Made by a program: the position numbers and the translations under genes. A stretch of DNA of 9,840 bases from JAJPJX01 sp964568355 (lineage in GTDB: Bacteria; Acidobacteriota; Terriglobia; Bryobacterales; Bryobacteraceae): positions 1 through 9,840 of the forward strand of contig CAZMRK010000089.1 of assembly GCA_964568355.1 (NCBI GenBank), in the 5' to 3' direction. This document shows, one piece after another, positions 1 through 6,575 of this stretch (its first letter is position 1; every line of letters starts with the position of its first letter). The notes beneath the pieces were generated by a model, which made no database searches, had not been told where the DNA came from, and was given only the letters and a program-made list of their open reading frames with translations.

Positions 1-1
1 G

Positions 2-637
2 ATCGAGGCGGTACGGAAATCGCTTCAACTGGACGATGCGCAGGTGGAAGCCTGGGATTTTCTGATCGGCGAGCTGATTCAGGCGGACCAGGCGCCGCAG
101 GCGCTGGCGGAGGCGATCCGCGCGCAGCGGCGTTTTCCGGACCATGCCGATACGCAGTTTTTATTTGCCCTGGCGAGCTACCACGTTACGGAGAGCCCGC
201 TAAGCCGCCTGGCGCTGCGCAACCTGCGCGAGGCCGAGCCGGGCAGCCCGCGCGTGCTGCTGGCCGAAGGGCTGCTGTATCGCAAGCAGGGCAAGAACGA
301 GGAAGCTACGGCGGCGTTCGAGAAAGCTGCGCAGGCGGGAGTGCCGGATGCACATTTGCTGCTGGGGATCGTGCGCAAGGAGAATGGCGATTTCGACGGC
401 GCCGAACGGGAATATCGCGAGGCCGAGCGGGTGAATCCGCGCAACGGCCAGGCGATGCTGGAGCTGGGGAAACTGCTGCTGAATCGCGGGCAGCTCGAAG
501 AGGCTCGCTTGCAATTGGAGAAGGCGCTGCAGTATATGGCGGATGCTCCTACGGTGCATTATCAGCTTGGGCTGGTGTACCGGCGCCTGGGGCAGAGCGA
601 GAAGGCGCAGGAGCATTTGCGGTTATCGAAGCAGTAG
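2..637 (+). CDS. TPR-repeat protein, 5'-truncated by window edge
   Basis: The reading frame is open from the first bases of the window to a TAG at 635-637, giving at least 211 residues. A GTG at 44 is an internal codon rather than a likely start, because the residues before it (IEAVRKSLQLDDAQ) already look like the end of a TPR helix. The visible part consists of tandem 34-residue tetratricopeptide-like helical pairs. Recognisable repeats include the segments around YRKQGKNEEATAAFEKAAQ, ENGDFDGAEREYREAERVNP, NRGQLEEARLQLEKALQ and RRLGQSEKAQEHLRLSKQ, with the usual small residues and prolines at repeat ends. TPR arrays are protein-protein interaction scaffolds. No catalytic domain is seen in this part, and the N-terminus, which could carry a signal peptide or another domain, is outside the window. 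The gene converges on the polyprenyl synthase gene. Specific function unknown. Confidence 0.88.
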   Translation: MEAVRKSLQLDDAQVEAWDFLIGELIQADQAPQALAEAIRAQRRFPDHADTQFLFALASYHVTESPLSRLALRNLREAEPGSPRVLLAEGLLYRKQGKNEEATAAFEKAAQAGVPDAHLLLGIVRKENGDFDGAEREYREAERVNPRNGQAMLELGKLLLNRGQLEEARLQLEKALQYMADAPTVHYQLGLVYRRLGQSEKAQEHLRLSKQ

Positions 638-649
638 GCGTGGAGAGAG

Positions 650-704
650 TCCGCTTGCTGGCGCGCGCGGTTGGGTGCGGAGCCAAGCATTGACGGGAAG
701 CGGA
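650..704. repeat. GC-rich palindromic repeat between convergent genes
   Basis: Positions 650-672 match 9037-9059 exactly over 23 bp (beginning TCCGCTTGCTGGCGCG). Here the left arm is followed by a degenerate right arm, and the ends form a perfect 7-bp inverted repeat: TCCGCTT at 650-656 and AAGCGGA at 698-704. The element sits in the 75-bp gap between the TPR gene and the convergent polyprenyl synthase gene, so it could also serve as a bidirectional hairpin terminator, although no clear T-run follows it. It is related to the fuller palindrome at 9072-9135. A REP-like dispersed element is the best description; its origin is not visible here. Confidence 0.6.
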
Positions 705-712
705 AAATTAGT

Positions 713-1714
713 TTAGTGGTCGCGGTGGGTGATCAGGTCGGTGACGGCGAAGAGGGCTCGCTGGTAGCGGGATTCGGGGAATTCGGAGATGACGGCGCGG
801 GCTTTGTCGGTGAAGGCTTGCGCGCGTTCGCGCACACGCTCGATGCCGCGGTATTTGTCCAGAAGGGCGCGCACCTGACGGAAGGGGACCTGTTCGTAAT
901 TGCGATCGCGCAGGATGGTTTCGACCTGAGCGCGTTCCTCCGGGGCAGCGCGCTCCAGCGCATAGACCAGTGGCAGGGTCACCTTGCCCTCGCGCAGATC
1001 GTTGCCCACCGGCTTGCCGAGCACCTTCTCGTTGGCGGTGAAGTCGAGCACGTCGTCAACCAGTTGAAAGGCCATGCCGAGGCTCCAGGCGAAATCGCCG
1101 AGCTTTTCTTCGACAGCGGCATCGGCGCCGCCGACCAGGGCCCCCAACTTGGCGCAGACCGAAAACAGGCAGGCGGTCTTGCGATGGACCAGTTCCATGC
1201 AATCGGCTTCGGTGACATCGATGCGCCCGATGCGTTCGAGCTGGAACAGCTCGCCTTCCACCATCATTTGAGTGAGTCCGATCAGCAGCTCGAGGGTGTG
1301 GAAATTGCGCTCGCGCAGGGCCATCTGGAAGGCCTGCATATAGAGCCAGTCGCCGGCCAGGACACAGGTGTGATTGCCCCATTGCACGTTGCTCGAAGGA
1401 CGGCCGCGGCGCGTCTCGGCGGCGTCGATCACATCATCATGAACCAGGGTGGCGGCATGGATCATCTCCACGACCGCGCCCATGCGGATGGCGCTGGGAC
1501 CGGCCGTGCCCACCAGCCTGGCGGAGAGCAATAGCAGCGTGGGACGGAGGCGCTTTCCACCGCTCGACTGGAGGTATTTTCCGATTGTGGTCACCGCATC
1601 GGCTGACGCTACCGATTCGCGGGTAATCTCTTGTTCGACGCGCTGGAGATCGTCGTGGATAAGACCGAATATCTCCTTGGCGGTGAGAGCCTGACCCAGC
1701 TTGCCTAAGTTCAT
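713..1714 (-). CDS. ispB: Long-chain polyprenyl diphosphate synthase (IspB/HepT-type)
   Basis: This trans-isoprenyl diphosphate synthase would extend farnesyl- or geranylgeranyl-PP with isopentenyl-PP to make the side chain of respiratory quinones; it is cytosolic or membrane-associated. The 333-residue protein carries GGKRLRP (52-58, IPP binding), the first aspartate-rich motif DDVID (93-97) followed by RRGRP, a KT pair (179-180), and the second aspartate-rich motif DDVLD (220-224), all at normal positions. The fifth residue before the first motif is a small Ala, which in this family permits long products, so octaprenyl or a similar length is likely; exact chain length cannot be read. The start chosen is ATG at 1714. 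A TTG at 1723 would add three residues but has no better ribosome site. It lies 14 bases after the tatD stop and is probably the last gene of the operon. Confidence 0.9.
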   Translation of the reverse strand: MNLGKLGQALTAKEIFGLIHDDLQRVEQEITRESVASADAVTTIGKYLQSSGGKRLRPTLLLLSARLVGTAGPSAIRMGAVVEMIHAATLVHDDVIDAAETRRGRPSSNVQWGNHTCVLAGDWLYMQAFQMALRERNFHTLELLIGLTQMMVEGELFQLERIGRIDVTEADCMELVHRKTACLFSVCAKLGALVGGADAAVEEKLGDFAWSLGMAFQLVDDVLDFTANEKVLGKPVGNDLREGKVTLPLVYALERAAPEERAQVETILRDRNYEQVPFRQVRALLDKYRGIERVRERAQAFTDKARAVISEFPESRYQRALFAVTDLITHRDH

Positions 1715-1728
1715 GGAATGCAACCAGT

Positions 1729-2514
1729 TTAACCGTTACCGGGCTCGTGCCGCAAACACAACCTTTCAAAATTGGCGGTCGTGATACGGGCAATCTGCTC
1801 GGGGGAGGCGCCGCGCACCTCCGCTAATTTCTTTACCGTCTCGACCAGAAAGGCGGGTTCGTTGCGTTTGCCTCGCCGGGGGACTGGCGCGAGGTAGGGC
1901 GCGTCGGTCTCCACCAGCAGGCGGTCGTCGGGAGTGATCGCAGCCGCTTCGCGCACGGCCTGGGCCTTGGGAAAAGTCAGAACGCCGCCGAAGGCCAGAT
2001 GGAAGCCCAAATCGAGGGCTTCGCGGGCCTGCTCCGGGGTTCCGGTGAAGCAATGCAGAATGCCGCCTCCCGTCCAATGCTCCCGCAGGAGGTCCATGGT
2101 ATCTTCCCAGGCCTCGCGGGTGTGGATCGAGACCGGCTTACCGGCCTCGCGCGCCAGCGCCAGTTGCCGCACGAAGACCTCGCGCTGCACCTCGCGGGGC
2201 GAGAAATCATAGTGATAGTCGAGGCCAATCTCGCCCATCGCTACCACCTTCGGATGGGCCAGCAGGTCGCGTAACTGATCGTAAGTTTCGGGCGCGACCT
2301 GCGATGCGTTGTGAGGGTGGACGCCGACGGTGGCATAGAAAAAAGGATACGCATCGGCCAGGCGAACTGCCACGGCGAGGTCAGGAGGGCCGTCTCCGGT
2401 TCCAATCGCCAACATGCGGCCGACTCCGGCGCTCAGCGCGCGCTCAATCACCGCCTCCCGGTCTGCCGCGAACTGCTCGTCGTCCAGATGACAATGCGAA
2501 TCGACCAGCGTCAT
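1729..2514 (-). CDS. tatD: TatD family metal-dependent hydrolase (DNase)
   Basis: This 261-residue protein belongs to the TatD family of the amidohydrolase superfamily: TIM-barrel, divalent-metal nucleases linked to 3'-5' DNA processing and repair in the cytosol. Metal ligands expected of the family are present: the HxH pair His7 and His9 in DSHCHLD, Glu95 in GEIGLDY, His131 in SIHTRE, His154 in ILHCFTG and Asp204 in ETDAPYLAP, followed by the typical RGKRNEP segment (214-220). Length is normal and the protein looks intact. Its ATG overlaps the metG TGA by four bases (2511-2514), so translation is probably coupled to metG. A tatD gene directly after metG is a common bacterial arrangement. Exact substrate (DNA, RNA or another phosphoester) cannot be told from sequence. 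Confidence 0.93.
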   Translation of the reverse strand: MTLVDSHCHLDDEQFAADREAVIERALSAGVGRMLAIGTGDGPPDLAVAVRLADAYPFFYATVGVHPHNASQVAPETYDQLRDLLAHPKVVAMGEIGLDYHYDFSPREVQREVFVRQLALAREAGKPVSIHTREAWEDTMDLLREHWTGGGILHCFTGTPEQAREALDLGFHLAFGGVLTFPKAQAVREAAAITPDDRLLVETDAPYLAPVPRRGKRNEPAFLVETVKKLAEVRGASPEQIARITTANFERLCLRHEPGNG

Positions 2515-4439
2515 TTCAAGCGCGCGCCGACCGGCACGTCTTCCAGGAATCCGGCGAGCACCGGTTTGCCGCCTTCGAGGGATGCCGCCACGATCATTCC
2601 ATTGGATTGGATGCCGCGCAGCTTGCGAGGCTGCAAATTTGCGACGATGACGACTTTGCGGCCGGGCAGAGACTCGGGTTTGTAAACTTCCGCGATACCG
2701 GCGACGATGGTGCGAGGCTCCGGTTCGCCGATATCCACCTTGAGGTGCAGGAGCTTGTCGGCGCCCTTCACCGGCTCGGCCGAGCGCACGATGCCGACGC
2801 GCAGATCGACTTTGGCGAAATCGTCGATCGAGATCTTTTCTTCGGTGGAGGCGGACGGCCCGGCCGCGGGAGCCGGCGTTTTGCCCAGCATCACCGCCTG
2901 TTCGGCCGTTACCTTGACTTCCAGTTCCTGCATTTTGGCGATGGCCTCTTTGGCTTCGATGCGCGGGAAGATGGCGGAGACCTCTCCGATCTTCTGGCCC
3001 GCCTGGAGCTGTCCCCAGATCAGGTTGTCATAGCGCACGGCTTCGATCGGCTCCGGCATGCCGAGCTGGGTCCAGATCTTCGGGGTCGATTCCGGCAGCA
3101 CGGGCGCCAGCAGGGCCGCGGCGATGCGCAGCGCCTCGGCCGCGGTATAGAGCGTGGCATCCAGCTTGAGCTGGGCATCGGTTTCTTTCGCCTTCGCCAG
3201 CTTCCACGGGGCCTGCTGCACGATGTACTTATCCACGGCCGAGAGCAGCCCCCAGACGGCTTCCAGGCCCTTGGAGAACTCCAGTTGCTCGAAGGCGGCG
3301 CGCGCCGCCTTAATGGTTTCGGTGGCCACCTCCACGATCTGCGCGTCGGAGCCGGCGGGAATGGAGCCGCCGCGATACTGGTGGATCATGGCGAGCGTAC
3401 GGCTGGCCAGGTTGCCCAGCCCGTTGGCCAGCTCCGAGTTGTAGCGGTTGATCAGCGCATCGTAGCTGAAGCTGCCGTCCTGCCCGAAGACGATCTCGCG
3501 CAGCAGGAAGTAGCGCAGGGCGTCGGTTCCCATGACCTCGCGAATCGGCTCGGCACGCACGATGTTGCCGCGCGATTTGCTCATCTTGTCGTTTTCGAAC
3601 AGGAGCCAGCCGTGGGCGAAGATGCGCTTGGGCAGAGGCAGGCCGGCGGCCATCAGGAAGGCAGGCCAATAGACGGCGTGGAAGCGCACGATCTCCTTGC
3701 CGATCAGGTGCAGGTCGGCGGGCCACAGACCTTTGCCATCGACAGCGGTCATATAAGCGGTGAGCGCGTCGAACCAGACGTAGAAGACGTGCGGCGATTC
3801 GCCTTCCACCGGGATGCCCCATTTGATATTGGTGCGGGTGATGGAGAGGTCCGTCAGCCCGGAGCGAACAAACGAGAGCACTTCGTTGCGACGGCTGGCC
3901 GGCAGAATGAAATCCGGCTGGCTTTCGTAGAGCGCCAGCAGCTTGTCCTGAAACTCGGAGAGTTTGAAAAAGAAATTCTCTTCGGTGATGGTTTCGGTGG
4001 GGCGGCCGCAATCCGGGCAGGGGTCGCCGGGCTTGGCGTCATTGACGTACAGGTTGTCGTAGATGCAGTACTGGCCGACGTAGGAGCCCTTATAGATATA
4101 GCCGTTGCGGCGGCAGCGGTCGAACAGATCCTGAACCACGCGGGCGTGGGCCGGAGCGGTGGTGCGCTGGAAGTAGTCGATCGAAAGGCCAAGCGCCTTC
4201 CATTGCCGCGCAAACTCGGCGGCGATGACGTCGCAAAACTCCTTAGGCGTCTTACCGGCGCGCTGCGCGGCGCGTTCCACGTTCACGCCGTGCTCGTCCG
4301 AGCCGGTGGTCAGCACCGCCTCGAAGCCCTGCATCCGCTGAAAACGCTTGATGAGGTCGGCCACGATGGTGGTGTAGGCATGGCCGATGTGCGGCGCGGC
4401 GTTGACGTAGTAGATCGGTGTGGTGAGGTAGTATTTCAT
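2511..4439 (-). CDS. metG: Methionyl-tRNA synthetase with C-terminal tRNA-binding domain
   Basis: This class I aminoacyl-tRNA synthetase charges tRNA-Met, including the initiator, in the cytosol. The 642-residue protein has the HIGH motif (His17-His20 in APHIGHAYTT), a zinc-knuckle insert with Cys125, Asp128, Cys141 and Cys144, the KMSKS loop (285-289), an anticodon-binding helical domain (about 340-500), a low-complexity Ala/Pro linker (about 520-533) and a C-terminal OB-fold tRNA-binding domain (about 537-642, beginning KISIDDFAKVDLRVG). The start ATG at 4439 places MKYYLTTPIYYVN at the N-terminus, as normal for the family; longer upstream readings would add an unconserved tail. The ATG overlaps the larC stop in ATGA (4436-4439) and the metG stop overlaps the tatD start in the same way. 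No strong Shine-Dalgarno sequence precedes it, consistent with translational coupling. Confidence 0.97.
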   Translation of the reverse strand: MKYYLTTPIYYVNAAPHIGHAYTTIVADLIKRFQRMQGFEAVLTTGSDEHGVNVERAAQRAGKTPKEFCDVIAAEFARQWKALGLSIDYFQRTTAPAHARVVQDLFDRCRRNGYIYKGSYVGQYCIYDNLYVNDAKPGDPCPDCGRPTETITEENFFFKLSEFQDKLLALYESQPDFILPASRRNEVLSFVRSGLTDLSITRTNIKWGIPVEGESPHVFYVWFDALTAYMTAVDGKGLWPADLHLIGKEIVRFHAVYWPAFLMAAGLPLPKRIFAHGWLLFENDKMSKSRGNIVRAEPIREVMGTDALRYFLLREIVFGQDGSFSYDALINRYNSELANGLGNLASRTLAMIHQYRGGSIPAGSDAQIVEVATETIKAARAAFEQLEFSKGLEAVWGLLSAVDKYIVQQAPWKLAKAKETDAQLKLDATLYTAAEALRIAAALLAPVLPESTPKIWTQLGMPEPIEAVRYDNLIWGQLQAGQKIGEVSAIFPRIEAKEAIAKMQELEVKVTAEQAVMLGKTPAPAAGPSASTEEKISIDDFAKVDLRVGIVRSAEPVKGADKLLHLKVDIGEPEPRTIVAGIAEVYKPESLPGRKVVIVANLQPRKLRGIQSNGMIVAASLEGGKPVLAGFLEDVPVGARLK

Positions 4440-5596
4440 CGGGAATTGTTCAGGTACGCGTAGTTGGCTTCCGCCACAATCTGCTTCAACGGCAGTCCGC
4501 TTTCCAGCGCCAGACGGCGACAATCTTCGTATTCCGGGGCGAATGCGCCTTCCCCGGAGACCTTCATGCGCACTTTGCCGTGGGGGGTCTCCACGTCGAC
4601 CCAGGTGCGCGACTGTACCCTGCGCTCGGCGGCGTAGATCCGCAGGCCGAGGGTCGACGTTTCGGCAAAGATCATTTGCGCAAGGGCTTCGCGGTCCTCC
4701 GGCCGGCAGATGACCCGCAGCAGCGTGCCCGGCCGGCCCTTTTTCATTTCGATCGGCTGGAGCGTCACGTCCAGGGCGGAAGAGGCCAGCAGGCGCTCGG
4801 TAGCGTAGGCCAGGATTTGCGGGCTCAGATCGTCGATATTGGCTTCGATGACAGAAACGGTCGTGGCTTCGGTGGCGCCGCTCTCTTCGCCGACGATGAC
4901 TCGCAGCACGTTGGCCTGGTCGGCGAGTTCGCGGCCTCCGGCTCCGTATCCGATGCGGCAGATCCTGAGCGGCGGCATCACGCCGAAGTCGCGGGCGAGC
5001 GTGACGGCGACGGCGGCTCCGGTGGGCGTGGCGAGTTCGAAGGCGGGGCCGCGGGAATAGATCGGCTTGCCGGCCAGCAGGGCGGCGGTCGCGGGCGCCG
5101 GCACCGGAAGCAGGCCGTGCGCGGTCTGGACCGTGCCGCTGCCGACGTTGATGGGCGAGGCCACAATGGCTTCGATGCCCAGCAGGTGGAAGCCCATGCA
5201 GGCGCCTACGATATCGGCGATGGAATCGGCTGCGCCCACCTCGTGGAAATGCACGCGTTCGACGGGCATCTGATGCACGGCGGCCTCCACTTCGCCCAGC
5301 CGCTCGAATACGGCCGAGGCATCCTGCTTCACGCGATCGGGCAGGGCTGCTTTGCCGATCAGCTTCAGGATATGCGAGAGATGCCGGTGGCTGTGCGTCT
5401 CGACGGTCGAGACATGAAACTTGGTCGCGGCGATGCCGGAGCGCTTGACCTTTTCGAACGAGAGCGCGGCACCGGTCTCCAGCGATTCCACGGCGTCGAT
5501 AATGGCGCGCTGATCGGCGCCGGCGTCCGCCAGCGCGCCCACCAGCATGTCGCCGCTGATCCCGGAGAAAGCATCCAGATAACAGAGAAGAGCCAC
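4436..5596 (-). CDS. larC: LarC: nickel-pincer cofactor nickel-insertion protein
   Basis: LarC (formerly DUF111) is the CTP-dependent protein that inserts nickel into pyridinium-3,5-bisthiocarboxylic acid mononucleotide to make the nickel-pincer cofactor of lactate racemase and related LarA enzymes. From the GTG at 5596 the product is 386 residues, one uninterrupted protein, unlike the frameshift-split LarC1/LarC2 of Lactobacillus plantarum. Family motifs in order: YLDAFSGISGDM near the N-terminus, a His-rich stretch ETHSHRHLSHI, HFHEVGAADSIADIVG (116-131), the ATPTGAA loop, EANIDDLSPQ (251-260), KKGRPG (285-290) and a C-terminal PEYEDCRRLA. The GTG is preferred because it puts the conserved YLDAFSG a few residues from the N-terminus; an ATG at 5641 would add 15 unconserved residues. 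Neither has a clear Shine-Dalgarno. No larA, larB or larE is visible. It leads the minus-strand operon and diverges from the B12 riboswitch. Confidence 0.88.
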   Translation of the reverse strand: MALLCYLDAFSGISGDMLVGALADAGADQRAIIDAVESLETGAALSFEKVKRSGIAATKFHVSTVETHSHRHLSHILKLIGKAALPDRVKQDASAVFERLGEVEAAVHQMPVERVHFHEVGAADSIADIVGACMGFHLLGIEAIVASPINVGSGTVQTAHGLLPVPAPATAALLAGKPIYSRGPAFELATPTGAAVAVTLARDFGVMPPLRICRIGYGAGGRELADQANVLRVIVGEESGATEATTVSVIEANIDDLSPQILAYATERLLASSALDVTLQPIEMKKGRPGTLLRVICRPEDREALAQMIFAETSTLGLRIYAAERRVQSRTWVDVETPHGKVRMKVSGEGAFAPEYEDCRRLALESGLPLKQIVAEANYAYLNNSR

Positions 5597-5645
5597 AATC
5601 TTTTTATTATGCGGGATTGCGGCGCGGAGCGGGGCGCGCATTTTG

Positions 5646-5675
5646 TTGACGCATTCCCGCGCATTGTGCTACACC
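5646..5675 (+). promoter_or_regulatory. Candidate sigma-70-type promoter for the B12 operon
   Basis: A -35-like TTGACG (5646-5651) is followed after 18 bases by a weak -10-like TACACC (5670-5675). The predicted start near 5682 would fall a few bases before the riboswitch P1 stem, which supports the call. The -10 matches the TATAAT consensus at only three of six positions and the spacer is one base long, so confidence is moderate. The promoter lies within 5 bases of the upstream ATG alternative for divergent larC. Confidence 0.4.
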
Positions 5676-5685
5676 AAAGGAGGCT

Positions 5686-5900
5686 TTGAGGTGCTCGTCA
5701 TCGAAGACGAGTGAAAAGGGAAGCGGGTGAGATGCCCGCGCGGTCCCGCCACTGTGAGCAGCGAGCGGCCGGCAGCACGAACCACTATTCCGGAAAGGGA
5801 TGGGAAGGGAGCCGGATCAGCAAAGACCTGCGAGCCAGGAGACCTGCCTCGAGCTCGGTGAGCGCCACGCTTCGGGCGAAAAAGCGGGTGGTGAAGACTC
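5686..5900 (+). promoter_or_regulatory. Cobalamin (adenosylcobalamin-type) riboswitch
   Basis: The region holds the hallmarks of the cobalamin riboswitch class. The B12 box AGCCAGGAGACCTGCC is at 5833-5848. Upstream lie the core segments GGGAAGCGGGTGAGA (5718-5732) and CCCGCCACTGT (5745-5755). Visible helices include P1 (GAGG 5688-5691 with CCTC 5847-5850), a terminal hairpin CTCGTC/GACGAG (5694-5699 with 5706-5711) and GCGGG/CCCGC (5723-5727 with 5735-5739). The aptamer core ends near 5855; bases to about 5900 form a probable extra arm and the start of the expression platform. It is oriented toward cobU, the receptor gene and btuF, so B12 should repress their expression. The stretch from 5900 to the cobU ATG has no ORF and no obvious intrinsic terminator. 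Confidence 0.95.
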
Positions 5901-5972
5901 CTCAATCTTTCTTCCCTCCATTTTCCCTATGGTGTGCGCGGCTCGATCACGTGAGGCGCGGACTCCTCAGCC

Positions 5973-6527
5973 ATGTTGACCTTCATTATCGGCGGCGCAC
6001 GCAGCGGCAAGAGCCGCTTCGCTCAATCCTTGTGCTCGCCCGGGGCCCGGGTGGTATACCTGGCCACGGCGCGGGTGGAGGATGACGAGATGCGTGCCCG
6101 GGTGGAACGCCATCGGGCGGACCGACCATCCCACTGGCGTACGATCGAAGAACCGCTGGCGATTGCCGGCGCGGTCCAGAGCGTCTGCGGCGACGCTGAT
6201 TTCATTCTGCTCGACTGTCTCACGGTCTGGCTCGGCAATCTTTGCTGGGAATACCGGGAGAGGCCGGATGCGGAACGGGAATCGCGCGCCTGCGGCGAGA
6301 TCGACGCGCTGGCCGCGGCCGGCGCGCATTGCGAGATCGTGCTGGTCTCCAATGAGGTGGGCTGGGGGATTGTCCCGGAGCACCCGCTGGGACGCCAGTT
6401 CCGCGATCTTCAGGGGCTGGTCAATCAGCGCACCGCGGCCCTGGCGGATCGGGTATTTCTCACCGTGGCCGGCATTCCGATCGGGATCAAGCCCCCGGCC
6501 GGGATGACCATGTTGCCCCCTGGATGA
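5973..6527 (+). CDS. cobU: Adenosylcobinamide kinase / adenosylcobinamide-phosphate guanylyltransferase
   Basis: CobU phosphorylates adenosylcobinamide and then transfers GMP to give adenosylcobinamide-GDP, the activated ring for nucleotide-loop assembly in de novo B12 synthesis or salvage; it is cytosolic. The 184-residue product has the P-loop GGARSGKS (7-14), the segment RHRADRPSHWRTIEEP with His47 as the probable guanylylated histidine, the LLDCLTVWLGNL strand (Asp81), and the signature VSNEVGWGIVPEHPLGRQF, followed by NQRTAALADRVFLTVAGIP. Length is normal, with a short Pro/Met-rich tail (173-184). The ATG at 5973 is the only reasonable start: an in-frame TGA lies at 5952-5954. Its ribosome site is weak (GGA at 5960-5962), and the nearby TGAGG (5952-5956) can pair with CCTCA (5965-5969). 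It is the first gene after the riboswitch; no cobS, cobT or cobC follows in the window. Confidence 0.95.
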   Translation: MLTFIIGGARSGKSRFAQSLCSPGARVVYLATARVEDDEMRARVERHRADRPSHWRTIEEPLAIAGAVQSVCGDADFILLDCLTVWLGNLCWEYRERPDAERESRACGEIDALAAAGAHCEIVLVSNEVGWGIVPEHPLGRQFRDLQGLVNQRTAALADRVFLTVAGIPIGIKPPAGMTMLPPG

Positions 6528-6565
6528 GGTACGAATGCCACGCTTTCGAACCTGTCCAAAACTCC

Positions 6566-6570
6566 GGAGA
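6566..6570 (+). promoter_or_regulatory. Shine-Dalgarno of the TonB receptor gene
   Basis: GGAGA is placed 5 bases before the ATG at 6576, a good match and spacing. It fixes the receptor start and contrasts with the weak site before cobU, suggesting the receptor is translated more efficiently from the shared transcript. Confidence 0.7.
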
Positions 6571-6575
6571 AACCC

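Noticed and set aside
671..1534. A 287-codon plus-strand open frame opposite the polyprenyl synthase
   Set aside because: The minus-strand frame has both aspartate-rich motifs of the synthase family; the plus frame is a shadow starting inside the repeat.
2304..4463. A 719-codon plus-strand open frame opposite metG and the start of tatD
   Set aside because: It is antisense to clearly conserved metG and tatD; its composition (rich in Gly, Arg, Asp, His, Gln) is typical of a high-GC shadow frame and no domain is recognised.
4440..4523. An upstream start giving metG a 28-residue N-terminal extension
   Set aside because: The extension lies inside the larC coding sequence and is not like MetRS N-termini; ATG 4439 gives the standard MKYYLTTPIYYVN start and an ATGA overlap.
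5853..5910. Intrinsic terminator after the B12 box
   Set aside because: Only a short GCTC/GAGC hairpin and a mixed pyrimidine stretch are present; there is no strong GC stem directly followed by a T-run.
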